A stretch of DNA of 64,000 nt, taken from NCBI GenBank assembly GCA_022559985.1, contig JAFJTR010000041.1, positions 124,001 through 188,000 on the forward strand. The letters are read 5' to 3'. Position numbers and translations under genes: made by a program. This stretch comes from Parastagonospora avenae f. sp. tritici 18332-5. Taxonomy: Eukaryota; Ascomycota; Dothideomycetes; Pleosporales; Phaeosphaeriaceae. Positions 1-10,915 of the stretch are shown here, in pieces; the first letter of the stretch is position 1, and each line of letters begins with the position of its first letter. The notes under the pieces are model-generated. The model was not told the DNA's origin. It saw only the letters and a list, made by a program, of their open reading frames with translations, and ran no database searches.

Positions 1-491
1 TATGACTTGCTACAACGCGGCTACATACATCAAACATGTGTGGACTTTTCCAAAGTTGTGGTCGAGCTGATGAAAGCGCGGCATAGCGATAAACCACAAG
101 TTGAGTGGAAAGTCGGCGATGTAAGAGATATGGTTGATATCGACACCAAGTCGATTGATGTGGCATTCGACAAGGGGACCTTGGATGCGATGATTTATGG
201 GAGTCCGTGGAGTCCGCCAGATGAGGTGTTGGAGAATAGTGGGAGGTATATGAAAGAGGTGAGCTTTCTTTTTAAAAGGATGAGGCGGGCGTTGACGCTG
301 ATTTTGGATAGGTTCAGAGAGTGATGAAAGATGATGGTGTGTTTCTTTACGTCACCTATCGGCAGCCGCATTTCATTAAGCCGATATTGAATCGGGATAG
401 TGAGTGGGATATGGAGATGGAGGTTATGGGAGGGGGGGATAGCTTTGAGTATTTTGGGTTCATACTCAAGAAGCACGCGGGTACGAAATGA
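1..491 (+). CDS. EEF1AKMT4/METTL13-like SAM-dependent methyltransferase, 3' part
   Basis: The gene enters from outside the window, so the N-terminus and the glycine-rich SAM motif are missing. Exons are 1-258 and 318-491, with a 59-nt GTGAGC...CAG intron in phase 0. The visible part has the order VDFS, ARH, a WKVGDVRDM block and DVAFDKGTLDAM. These match the region after motif I in the EEF1AKMT4/METTL13 class I methyltransferases (VDYS...MxxRH...DVxxxxF...KGTLDAL). The last exon, GVFLYVTYRQPHF onward, supplies the final strands and ends HAGTK. By family this is probably a protein lysine methyltransferase, possibly acting on elongation factor 1A; the substrate is inference. The frame is open to base 1, so nothing here suggests truncation other than the window edge. 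Confidence 0.8.
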
Positions 492-1002
492 GGACGCACG
501 ACACGCTAATAATTCAAACAGAGTTAGATTTCCCCTGCTTGTTAAAATACCTCGAACTTGCTTGTTTGGAAATTTGAGAACGCCTTCTGACACATCTCTA
601 CAATATCTCCTCTCAGCATACCTTTAACCTACGTTCACGGCCTGTCTTTGCGCAGAAAGCTAGGGCTTTTACGGAATACTCTCATCGTCGCCAGATCCAT
701 GGAACATGCAAGCGTCAAATGCTTTGTGCAGCGATTTCGAACGTACCCAGTCAACAGCAATAACCTATCGCTGTTTTTGATTGGCCGTAACACGTAGGGC
801 GGCTGTGTGCGTGCATGCTGCATCTACCCCTGCAGTTGCCCTCCTGCCTTGTTATTCTACATCTTCTGTCAGCTGAGAGATTGCTGACACTCAAGCTCTT
901 ACTGTCTTCTTCGAATCTCGCTCATGCCCCGTTCGGAGCTGTATCCTTCTAAGCATCGCCACATTGAAATCTATCCGACATCATATCCGTGTAAACCACT
1001 CC
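492..1002. other. intergenic region, no gene seen
   Basis: This 511-base stretch lies between the methyltransferase stop and the ATG of the next gene, both on the plus strand. Only short, low-quality open frames occur. It should hold a terminator and the promoter of the following gene, but I cannot point to a specific site. Confidence 0.5.
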
Positions 1003-4000
1003 ATGGCTTCGATCAGCAAATTTAGTACAGCGCTGTTGTCCGTGCCGAATGAGATCACATTAGCAGCGGCCAATTTCAACGTCAACTTCTCTCTTATGAA
1101 AGTAGAAGCTCCGCCGGAATTCCACGGTCTGCGGGATGCGTTATCTCGCACGCGACGCCACGAGGCTGAAGAGGGGATGCCGCATGTCACAGCGCGGTGC
1201 CTCGGAGCTCTTTTTGAGGCGATTATACCTCAAATTCCACGGATCACAGTCGCATATGGAACGCGCGTTTCTGAAATATGTGCCCAGGTACAACCGAAGA
1301 CACAGCCAGCAGCAATGTTTACCGACCAAGCTGGAGCTGACGGCACATCAATTTGGGCTGCAGCTACCTCTGGACAGCATGCGATTGCTATGCATCTACT
1401 CTCATGTATGTTGGCTCGGATCTGGAAGCCAGCTGAAGCAACTTCTCTGTGGGTCGAACTGGTTGAAAGACGTAAGCAGGAGATCTTTAAGAGTTACAAC
1501 TCCGCCAGCGCGACTGGCATATCTGCAATAATGGCAGCGCAGCAGTTAATCAACCGCGAGCAACTTTCGGCATGGGATGCGAGCGCCAGGTCCTGGTTAC
1601 AGACTGCAGATGCAACGAAGCGCTTTCAACAGACGCAACTCATGCTCATCATCAATAACGTTCGCATGCCTGTCAACACAAGCAAGGACCCATACGAGTC
1701 AATTATTTCAGCCTGGAAGTCTGGCTTGACAGCCATGGAGAATCTCCTCCAGGGTGCATCTCAACGAGTACAAGATGGTGCAATCCTTCTGGCGATTTCC
1801 TCCTGGCACATTTACCCGAACATGCAAGTACTCTCCGATCTAGTCAAGGACATTGATATGTCCGACGGTCTAATGAATCACTCCATACTTACTATATCCA
1901 CATCCGGTACAAGCGATAGCCGGGATGGTGTATTCTGGTCGTTACCACTATCACGAATGAGATATTACTCGCCCGCTCTCGTATCCGAACGCAGCATTGC
2001 ATCAGATACATCCCGAATAACCATGGAAGAATTTCACATCGTCGTCTTGGGCGCATTTGTCGCTCAATGGAAAACTACATGCAGCGACGAGATCAGGTGC
2101 TGTAAAGTTATTGATCGCATTTATCGAGCATACCAGGGACTTCCTAAGGGCCAACAGGGCCATGTAAAGATTCCACGATGGTTCAGCCTTATTGCAGCTG
2201 CTGCTCACCAGGTTTTGAACTCGAGCGGTCAAATGAAAGCACAATATCACAAGCTACTCAAGTTGGGAAGCCGGCGATGCGGAGCATTTCTGCATGACCC
2301 GGAATACATGCCTCCAGCTTTTTTTGGCCTGGGACATTTCCACATCTTAGTCCGAGTACTAAAAGATGTGGAAGCAAGAATAAATTTGCTACGACGCGCT
2401 GCTGCTAATCGCAGCATGGACGCACAAGGCCTTGTCATTCGGTACAAGACAGAGGAAAAGACAAGCTTCAGATACGCATCGGTAACACCGCACAGCAGGA
2501 CCTCGCACAAGCGTTCAGCTGATGCCATAGAGACTCCTAGTTCTGGACACAGACGCTTTGCTATTGGCCGTTCCATCGAAAGCGAGGTGTCCTGTCATGG
2601 CGACGAGGGATGCGGATGTACAGATCCAATCATTACTAGCTGCTTTTGCAGAGATCGTAATGCCAAGTGCACGACCACATGTCACCCAAATCAGGAAAAA
2701 TGTTATTGCCCAGACCCGCCACTGCTACTCGACTGCCAAGGCAATTGTTCGGGATCCCAGCGCTGTGTGGGTTGTTACAATCAAGACTGTCTTCGCCGCA
2801 TGGAGGTCGAGGGGGAAGAGGTTTCCCTAATTCACCCGGACTCACAAGATGTGGTTGACGAATACCAATTCCGTTTGCGTCAGCCCGGAGGAAAGGACAT
2901 ACCTACCTACGGCCTTGCTTTCGGGCATGGCATTCTAGCGGCAGTTTACCAGGTCAAGGCGGAAATAACATACGACACATACTACCAAGATATTTCAGAC
3001 TCACCTTTAGCGACCATTGAGGAGATAGAAAGCGCTGTATTTACGAACTCGTTTGACCCATCCTCGCTCAGGCTTGAGACTTGTTGCGATCACTGGTTAA
3101 ACGATGGAATGGTGCAAACAATGTGTTCTTTAGACGCTTTGGTCTTTGCTTCCCGACTGTATGCTTCCATGCCTGACACAACTGTGTCCATTGAAGTCAT
3201 GAGTTTCCCCATGTACAAAAGTGCATGGGCGAGGCCTTGTATACGACATAGGAAAAAATCATTCCCAAACCCGAATCACGGAATATGGTGGCACTCCGAC
3301 CCTATTGATGAAGTCACCATGTCGGAGAGCAAAGAGCCGCGGTACGAGAGCGATGTTGCAAAAAGCTCTGATGGATCGTCCGACCATTTACACGATCCCT
3401 ATCTGGATGACGAAAGTACATTCGATTCCTTCAGTAACCCACAGGACAAAGACGACATGACTATGCACTGGAGCGAGGCGACTTTCAATTTCAATTTTGC
3501 TGATGAAGAAGAAGCCAATAATAGCACTCCAAATGCCATGAACATTTTCAGGAACAACCAACTCATGTCTGGTCGGCCTGACTCACAAGAGACTTTCGTC
3601 CAAGCTAGACACCAGCAAGGGCAAACACAGGTCTTCTACGACCCGATAAATGCTGAAAAGGTCCAAGAGGACGTTCTACTTCTGAGAAGATCATTTGCAT
3701 GCATAGCATGGTTTGACTCGGGAGAATTTGACCTTCCTGTGGATCAACTGAAGCCGGTGATGGCACTAGTGAATGGAGATTCTATCTACGTTGCGTCCGC
3801 TCTTCTCTCAGATCCTTCTGTATCTGCTAGAGGCACCCCTGTCACGAGAGTTTTCGGTAACCTGGGTCGGTCTGAAATGAGCCTACTCGTCCCACCAGCG
3901 GATCCACGACTCGCGGAGCCATATTTGAGCGCGTGGAAACACATGAATCATTCTCATTTCACTGGCCAACTCCAAAATTGCTTCAGTAGCACTTCTCTAC

Positions 4001-4422
4001 ACCTCACATTCACAGATTCTGAAGATACTGTCTATCTCGGCAATCGAGGGCTTCGAGACCGTCAAGTAGTCTTCTTGGAAGCTCTTGTCTCCATCGACGA
4101 TCACGGAAAACATATCGGCGACCTGGATGTACTTTCCATGTTCAGCAAATCCACTTTCGAGGTCCAAAAGAGCTGTTCACATACCCCTGAAGAAAGGACA
4201 GTCGTGCTCCATGTGTGCCAATTGATCACTATCGATAACTGGGACGAGTTCTTGGACTCACCAGAGAGCGCTGCCATATTCCGAGCCAATGGTAATTGGC
4301 AAGCTCGTCTTGGAGCTGCGGCAGCTGCGACACAGATGGGGAAGCATGTCTTTGTCTTGTCGCCTGAGACACCATGTCTTCAGTGCCTTGGGACGCCAAA
4401 AGTCGACATGATCATCGCTTGA
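1003..4422 (+). CDS. large conserved fungal protein with 14-Cys core, function unknown
   Basis: A single uninterrupted exon encodes 1139 residues. The first ATG is at 1003; the frame runs a little further upstream (to 964) only through non-ATG codons. The N-terminal third (VEAPPEFHGLRDALSRTR, then RCLGALFEAIIPQIPR) looks folded and alpha-helical and resembles an uncharacterised ascomycete protein family I recall without a known function. Residues about 531-596 hold 14 cysteines in C-x-C and C-x2-C spacings, which suggests a metal-binding or disulfide-rich module. The following 300 residues are acidic and low in complexity, and a more ordered C-terminal domain ends with a CLQC pair. No signal peptide or membrane segment is evident. 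I do not assign a function. Confidence 0.8.
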   Translation: MASISKFSTALLSVPNEITLAAANFNVNFSLMKVEAPPEFHGLRDALSRTRRHEAEEGMPHVTARCLGALFEAIIPQIPRITVAYGTRVSEICAQVQPKTQPAAMFTDQAGADGTSIWAAATSGQHAIAMHLLSCMLARIWKPAEATSLWVELVERRKQEIFKSYNSASATGISAIMAAQQLINREQLSAWDASARSWLQTADATKRFQQTQLMLIINNVRMPVNTSKDPYESIISAWKSGLTAMENLLQGASQRVQDGAILLAISSWHIYPNMQVLSDLVKDIDMSDGLMNHSILTISTSGTSDSRDGVFWSLPLSRMRYYSPALVSERSIASDTSRITMEEFHIVVLGAFVAQWKTTCSDEIRCCKVIDRIYRAYQGLPKGQQGHVKIPRWFSLIAAAAHQVLNSSGQMKAQYHKLLKLGSRRCGAFLHDPEYMPPAFFGLGHFHILVRVLKDVEARINLLRRAAANRSMDAQGLVIRYKTEEKTSFRYASVTPHSRTSHKRSADAIETPSSGHRRFAIGRSIESEVSCHGDEGCGCTDPIITSCFCRDRNAKCTTTCHPNQEKCYCPDPPLLLDCQGNCSGSQRCVGCYNQDCLRRMEVEGEEVSLIHPDSQDVVDEYQFRLRQPGGKDIPTYGLAFGHGILAAVYQVKAEITYDTYYQDISDSPLATIEEIESAVFTNSFDPSSLRLETCCDHWLNDGMVQTMCSLDALVFASRLYASMPDTTVSIEVMSFPMYKSAWARPCIRHRKKSFPNPNHGIWWHSDPIDEVTMSESKEPRYESDVAKSSDGSSDHLHDPYLDDESTFDSFSNPQDKDDMTMHWSEATFNFNFADEEEANNSTPNAMNIFRNNQLMSGRPDSQETFVQARHQQGQTQVFYDPINAEKVQEDVLLLRRSFACIAWFDSGEFDLPVDQLKPVMALVNGDSIYVASALLSDPSVSARGTPVTRVFGNLGRSEMSLLVPPADPRLAEPYLSAWKHMNHSHFTGQLQNCFSSTSLHLTFTDSEDTVYLGNRGLRDRQVVFLEALVSIDDHGKHIGDLDVLSMFSKSTFEVQKSCSHTPEERTVVLHVCQLITIDNWDEFLDSPESAAIFRANGNWQARLGAAAAATQMGKHVFVLSPETPCLQCLGTPKVDMIIA

Positions 4423-4746
4423 GTATCGCGCCCAGAGAACGATCACCAACATCGCATCTAGATGAACATAATCAGAGGAACGTCAACGACTCCGCAATCA
4501 AAGGAATGATCCCCAACTTCGCATCTCCCCCTACTCTTTCAGACATATATTTCGCCATATTGAAGCAGTAACGTCTGAGAAGTCATGGAAAACAGCAGTG
4601 ACTCCCCGACCACGGCTCGGAAAATGCAGAAGCGGTGTCGCGCCGCAAGTCACAACAAAACCCTCAACACCTCCCACATCTTTCCAGACGCCGTCCGTAA
4701 TCTGATCCACCCCAAAAGCTCATCTACATATCGTTTCTTACCGAAA
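4423..4746. other. intergenic region, no gene seen
   Basis: A short spacer between the large Cys-rich protein and the broken membrane-protein gene. A reading frame starting at 4585 runs into the latter, but its first 54 residues look non-coding. Confidence 0.4.
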
Positions 4747-5555
4747 ATGGCCGCTATTACTACTCTACCGTCTCTACCTGCCACTATGTCTCTCACACCA
4801 ACAACCCTCAACTCCACCACCCGAGGAGCTGGCCCTCTTCTCGCAGCCTTACGGCCTAGCCGGCATCGCCCTCCACCTCATCATTTACTGCTTCCTGATC
4901 TGCATCGCGATCTATAAGCGCTTACCGTCAACCCAAAGACCACCAGCATCCTCTGCTCGTTCAGTGGAGTTCTCTCATTCTCCCTTGTCGCAGCGAACTT
5001 CTTCAACGTGCCTCAAACGCCTGTGCTCGCGGGCTATCTTGCTGTCAACGCTATGCTGCCGCTTATCATCGGCGTGAACACACTGGAGAAGGTCTGGAAT
5101 CCGAGGGCGCCGAACGATCAGTCGCATCCTTTGATGCTTCAGACGTTTGGTGTGATGTTTGGGTATCCTTTGGTTGTTTTCTTTTTGTGTTCATGGCCAT
5201 GGCATGCTGGGACAACTGGGGTGTGAGGATAGTCACTTGGGTCGCTCTGGCGGTACTTGTTCTTGCGAGTGTGGGTCTGCCAATTTTCCCTGAGCAGGGA
5301 ATCCAGTGCACGTTCAAGGAGGAGAATAGGGAGATGGGCATTGCGGAAGCTCAGGTTGTCTGGGGTATCAATGTGGCTTTGTTTGTTTGCGCTGCGATGC
5401 CGCTCTTTATGGACTGTTTGTTGGCAGTTGTTGTGGGAGATTGGAGGGGTGTGCCTACGGGTGAGTCGAGCAAGGTTTGGGGTTTGTATATTGGGTACGT
5501 GTGGGCCTGCTCGCTTCCGATTTCGACTCTTAATTGTCTATGGCATGTGGAGTAG
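4747..5555 (+). pseudogene. small multi-spanning membrane protein, frame broken three times
   Basis: A recognisable membrane protein is spread over three frames. It begins at ATG 4747 (MAAITTLPSLPATMSL). It moves to a second frame near 4820 that encodes the hydrophobic stretch GIALHLIIYCFLICIAIYK. It returns to the first frame near 4921 (SFSLVAANFFNV, then LAGYLAVNAMLPLIIGVNTL), and moves to the third frame near 5190 (VTWVALAVLVLASVGLPIF, then VALFVCAAMPLFMDCLLAVV). None of the switches lies at a plausible GT-AG intron. They fall at or close to short homopolymers (CCC and TTTTT). So this is either a young pseudogene or a good gene with assembly indels. I do not recognise the family. Confidence 0.5.
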
Positions 5556-5595
5556 AAATGAGTATTGCCTGCAGCTAAAAGCTGTGTCTATCATT

Positions 5596-7303
5596 TTAAA
5601 TAGGCTTAGATCCCTTAGGCAAAGTAACCTTGAACACCAAAATCTGTGTGTCCAAATCGAACTCAGACGTATCTTTGTACTGCTGCTTGCCAAAGTTGAT
5701 ATATCCTGCACAATCATATTAGCAATGATCCCAACCAAGTCTGTCTGACACAACTTACCATTCTGCGTAATGAAATCATTATCCGAGAAACTGATGAGGT
5801 AGTAGTCCTTGCCGTCATCATCCTTCTCGCCCTCACCCAGACTATCATCATCATCAACCTCCAGAAACGCAAAGCTCTCCCACTTCTCGTTCAAAAGATT
5901 CGCGTCCTGTGCGCCTCCATTCCTCACGCCAAAGCGGTTCAGCTGCGGGTTGACGTTGTACGACAAGAAAGGGCAGTACTCCGCCGGCGTAATCTCACTC
6001 TTCAACACGCCGTCTTTACTTGCAATCGAGCCGTTGAAGCCATCATACTTGCCCACGACATTAGTGGCCTTTGAGATGTCAATGACATCGGCGTTGCGAT
6101 AGATTGATTGGGAGTTACTTTGTCCGTGCCCCGCGCCAGAATCACGGGCTAGAACCAGGAACTGCGTGTCAGAGACGTATATCAGCTCAGACTGACCGGT
6201 CACTCGCCCCGAAGGTAGAACGGGGAGTTGTACGGCGTACTCCGCCTCGAGTGTCACGCTCTTGTCCTTCACGCGGTAGGAGAGGAAGCGCGAGTTGCGG
6301 CGCTTGGAGCTGGATTTGCCGCCGTCTTGGATCGTGGCGCTTTGGAGGAGGGTGTAAAGATACTTGCCGTCGGGGGACGCGGTGAGGGCTTCGAGACCCT
6401 GGTTGTTGCCGCGGCCGGAGGTGGGGTCTTCGGGCTTGATTTTCAAGTCAGGGTTGTAGATTGGTGGTGACGCTGCGCTGAATGATGTGGTGCCGTTGCG
6501 GATGGGGATGAAGGCGTCTGGTGTGCGGACTGCACAGATCATCTTACCTTTCTTGTCGAACTGGTACACGTAGGCCGCTGATGGGAATTGAGTATGTGCG
6601 TTCAAGTATGGCTGTATTGAAACTTACCATACTCGTCGCTAATCCAGTACGTATTATCTTCACCAAGTACCAATCCCTCAGTGTCAAGCGCAACTCGTGC
6701 ACCACCCGTGCCATTGTTGCCAAAACCATCGCCAGTATCTACAACTATTAGCATCCTCTACTCTTCCCTAACTTCTCAAGCAAACTCACACTTCGCCAAC
6801 GGCAACTCCGGAAACCCCTCATACGTCACAACATCGGTCGGATCCAGGCCCGTCAACGGCGTCCCATCCGGCCCCATCAACAACACCGTATCCTGATACG
6901 TCAATTTGAAATTTGGCGCCGCTGGGTTCTCCACCGTCGCATTCTTCACAATCTCAAACGCAAATTCAAACTTGTGGATCCGAGACTGCGTGTTCTGCGT
7001 GCCTTGGGTATTCCAGCCACGATCCGGCAGGCCGTAGATAGTGCCTTCGTAGGTATTCGTCTTCTTTCTGTACTTTGCTGATTTCTGGTCAAGCGCGATG
7101 GCACTGCCGATGCCGCCCAGAGTGTCGCCGTACTTGTCGCGGAAATCGGCGGGCAGTTTGCCGTAGCCGGAGAGGGCGTTGTAGATGTACTTTTTGCCAT
7201 TGCAAGTTGTTGTGTTGACTGGTGTGGAGTCTGCACGGGGGATGAGAGGAGTGGCGAGGACGGCGGGAATAGCCAAAAGGCTGACCGATGCGGTGAAGAG
7301 CAT
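5596..7303 (-). CDS. secreted phytase-like (esterase-like activity of phytase) protein
   Basis: Four exons: 7303-6790, 6738-6628, 6577-5759 and 5705-5596, joined by introns of 51, 50 and 53 nt with GT-AG ends. The product has 517 residues. It starts with a signal peptide (MLFTASVSLLAIPAVLA) and continues as the 'esterase-like activity of phytase' beta-propeller-type domain: YGLPDRGWNTQ, YEGFPELPLA, DTEGLVLGEDNTYWISDEY, NNQGLEALTASPDGKYLYTL, and the C-terminal YYLISFSDNDFITQNGYINFGK. By family it is an extracellular hydrolase candidate, but the true substrate is unsettled even for annotated homologues. At the second splice junction the sequence reads EY-AA-YVYQF where relatives usually have a GP pair, so that acceptor could be off by a few bases. 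Upstream (7304-8024) should hold the promoter. Confidence 0.85.
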
Positions 7304-8024
7304 CTTGTAGGTTTGGGAAGAGTGTCGTGTGTCCTGTGCAGGGGAACAGGCAAGGGTTGATGTACTTATATTGAAAGCTGCAGAAGCAAATGCACATGCG
7401 ATGACGCTATGCAGCTACGAGGTATTTGAGGCTGAAAGTACGACTAGCAGATTACAATGCGCACGTTGTCATGTCTTTGGCTTCTTAGTGGCAGACGAGC
7501 TCGATTTCCCGCCGTCCAAGCCTCAACGACAGAAGTGGCGTTGGGGTCAGGAACGCGTACTTCCATCTCAAATACATTCGGGTAAGCTAGTCTATCTCAT
7601 CTGCCAATAGCGACGCAAAGGTGCGGGGTGGCACGAGTTGAAAAGTGCACGTTGCTTGGAGAAGAGCTGTGAGTCGTTGGTTGGAGATCATCCGCGAAGG
7701 AGCCGTTACCAAATGGGGCAGGCCGCAACGCCAAACCATGTAGTCGGTACCTATTTGTTTCTTCGAGAATCTTGGACATGTATTCAACGGTAAATCATTC
7801 GTTGTACGAACAGAATCCAACGGATTGGCGGCATGGTCTGGCACAGTTGTGTGAATTTGGTGGCGCTGTCTAATGAACCCTGGAAACCCAAATTGCTCGC
7901 TATGAAAAGTATGCTATGCTATGCTTTTAGACACTGGGATATTCCACGCTCAATACCCAGCTTCCTAAGACCCACGAAAGTATTGCTCTTCAATGTACTT
8001 CGCTGCCTCCACTTCACAACCCTC
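7304..8024. other. intergenic region: phytase-like promoter side and P450 3' side
   Basis: This 721-base gap lies between the start codon of the phytase-like gene and the stop codon of the P450, which are transcribed in the same leftward direction. It holds only short shadow frames. No regulatory motif can be named with confidence. Confidence 0.4.
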
Positions 8025-9599
8025 CTAAGCCGGTGTAAGCCCCACCTTGACACCATTGTGACTAGCCAACGTCAACGTCAACTGCTCAATCCAAGGCTCA
8101 GGATCTCTGCTTTCAAGTTTGCTAAACTCTTGAACGATACGGACAGTGACATAGCTCGCCTCGGTAAGAGCGTACTGCTGACCCAAGCAGATCCGTGGAC
8201 CACCGTTGAAAGGCAAGTACTCCCAACCTGGACGCAGATTTGCCCATCGCTCTGGCTTGTACTCGTCGGCATCTTCGCCGTAGAGATCTTTTCGTCGATG
8301 CATGACAAAAGGCGAGTAACCGACCATTGTGCCTTTCGGGACGAAGAGTGGGTGCTGGCCGTTGGGGCCGCCGCCAAGAGGGAGGAAAGTGTCGCGAACG
8401 GCGAAGCGAGAGTTTGACGGCACGACAGGGTGGATGCGGAGAGCTGTGGCGGCATTAGCCTTTTGTTGTGGATGATACTAACTTGATCTTGACTTACATT
8501 CGTTCAGACACCATTTGAGGTACTTGAAGCCCCTCAGCTCTTCGTATGTAGGCAATCGGCCTTCAAGCGAGGAGATCTCTTCCCTCAGCTTGGCGTATAT
8601 TTCTGGTTTTTTTACGAGCTGAAAGAACATGTTACTCAGTAGACTGGCAGTTGTGTCGCGGCCCGCAAGCAAAATGTTGATGAGCTCGTCTCTGATCCTC
8701 TTCCTGTCTGTCGTCTGCTTGGCGACCTCTTGTATAAAGTAGTACTTCTCATCTTTCTGGTCACCAGCCCCTTTCTCCTCGTCCAGCTTTTTTCGGAACT
8801 CCAGCGCATCGTCAACAAATCGGTCAATGTAGTCATGGCAAATTTTGATAGCCTGCTTGCCCTCTTCATTCTTTCTGAAGCGGTCAAAAATACCGAGACG
8901 CGCGCGTGTTGCGGTATCGTCTTGTGCAAAATTGAAAGCCTTGCCAAATATGACATCTTCGTTATTCTCGTCTTCCTGCCCTACCATGCGGAGCGAGTTG
9001 GTGGAGTGGTTGAACAGGAACTCTGTCGCAGTGTCGATGGTGAAGCGGAAGAAGAGCTCTTGTAGATCAACCGTCGTGCCATCGCGGGGAAGGTGCTTGA
9101 GCATGATTTTGAAGTGTCGTTCGAAGGCCTGAATGTCGGCGACCTGATCACGGGCAAAATTCGGTCGTAGCAGATGCCTGGAGTTCGCCCACCGCTCTCC
9201 ATCCGCATTGAAGATACCATGGCCCAAAAGTGGAGCGAATGCATCCTGTCGATTACCCAGACTGTAATCCTTAAATTTCAAGCTGAGAATCGTCTTGACG
9301 TTTTCTGGCTCGCAGGTGGCAATGATGGGTATTGTGGCAGCGCGGCTGTGGAAAGTGTTTCCCATTTTCTCGAACCGCTTCTTGTTTTCTTCCAGCATAA
9401 TGTGCTTCTTGCTGTTGGTTGTCATTGTCTTAATAACGTCGATACCAAAGATCGGATCCTTGTTGAAGACGGATGTGCATGGCTTGCAGCCATTTTCCTT
9501 CTTGAAGCGCTGCCGCGCTAAGTAAAGAGTTATCCTGGTGTATAGAAACCAGGAAATCAGAGCACCCGCAGCCACGAAGATGAGAGGTGAGTGCGCCAT
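8025..9599 (-). CDS. cytochrome P450, CYP52-type (alkane / fatty acid hydroxylase-like)
   Basis: Two exons, 9599-8498 and 8443-8025, separated by a 54-nt intron (GTAAGT...CACAG), encode 506 residues. An N-terminal membrane anchor spans about residues 4-25 and should tether the enzyme to the ER face. The I-helix oxygen-activation motif AGRDT is at 312-316. The ExxR pair of the K-helix is E367/R370, split by the intron and restored by splicing. The heme loop FNGGPRICLGQ carries the ligand Cys453. The wording of the heme loop (GPRICLGQQYALTE) and of NADGERWANSRHLLRPNF is typical of the CYP52 clan, which in yeasts omega-hydroxylates n-alkanes and fatty acids; the substrate here is inference. All key residues are present. 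The nearest upstream neighbour is a UstYa-type gene over 1.3 kb away, so a functional link is not evident. Confidence 0.92.
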
Positions 9600-10915
9600 G
9601 GTATTACGAATCTGTGAGTGAAGCCGTCAAGACGGGTGTTGTAGGGAAGTCGAGGTAGGGTTTGTCGTCGCAGTAGGTGACGTCGCGCTTGTGACAAAGG
9701 GTCCACACTAACGTTAGTAGGTTTGGGATGGCAAACACGATGCTCCACGTGGATCTGAGTTCAACAGTGCTTGGGTGACTTCGTTCGTGTTTGCATTCGC
9801 AGAAGTGTGTATATGCAGGTCGCCACCAATCGTACGTCAGCGAAGGATCTCGTCCTGCACCTTTCAGCCTCTTTCGCTAATCGCAGCCGGTCTTGCTCTG
9901 CACCAATCGCAGGAATCCGAATCCAAAAATCTCCGGTCTCTTACTTTGGGGCGTATGTTCAACTTGAGTTGAGGTTTAGGTTGCTGACAGAGTGCCGAAC
10001 GGTTCATATACTCAACGCAATGTATTGACTCCGTCTGAAGTTCGGCCGAGTCGGAGAGTCTATACAAAAGCGGAGCTTGTGCAGGCTGTCCTTCGTTACA
10101 ACGTAACAAACCTTCTTCCCTGTGATCCACGGCGTGACCCTTTCCGATTCCAAGTCTCTGTTGATTCGTCCACTTAGTCGCTAGCTGATGTTCGAGGTAA
10201 TAAACTTGACTCCCATCGCATGACAGCGCACCCGCTCTTTATAAATTGACAACCTCAAACAACTCACAGCACGACTGGCGTGTCACCCAGGACAGGATTA
10301 GTATTCTTCTCCGACGGATCAACCAAACACTCCGGTCCGCAGATGCTATGCGAACGAAGACTGGCGCTCGCGGGCAAGACCGTGGTGCAACCGAGGCACG
10401 ACTTGATTGGCCACATCATTCGCAACATTTTCTCTTTGTGGACAGGCAATCATACCGCGGAGCTGGCCTTAAGGTAGAACGAGGAAAGGAGATGAAAATG
10501 ACGCTGCCGGATGTTTGGTCATGCGTAGATACGTCGAGATTGTTGTACTCGGTGCCGAAGCGAGCGTATTGCACGCGTGTCAACGCTCATAGGTTGGCAA
10601 ATTGGCTCAGTTGACGACGAAGCATCTTTGAGCATGTGACAGAGGTATGAGCGTTGAAGAGTATCATGATCTAATGCAACCTTGACGTGCAAGTCAATTC
10701 TTGTCTCTCAATCTGTCTCAGGTTCTCATCAGGAGTAAGAAATGAATTAGCGCGAGGCCACCAAAGCTACAAAATACAGAGCTATTTCTTCATCTCATAA
10801 CATAGTTGTTTCCCAGCTCTCAAAGAATTTACACGCATCGCAGGATAACAGATTGTTTATTATCATTCATCAAATTCCTCGACGTATTCCAATTACCCAC
10901 ACTGCACCGCCCCAC
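9600..10915. other. 1.3 kb intergenic region, no gene seen
   Basis: The region lies between the P450 start and the UstYa-type stop codon (both genes leftward). It contains several frames of 60-120 codons on both strands, but none has protein-like composition or a recognisable motif. It should include the P450 promoter. Confidence 0.4.
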
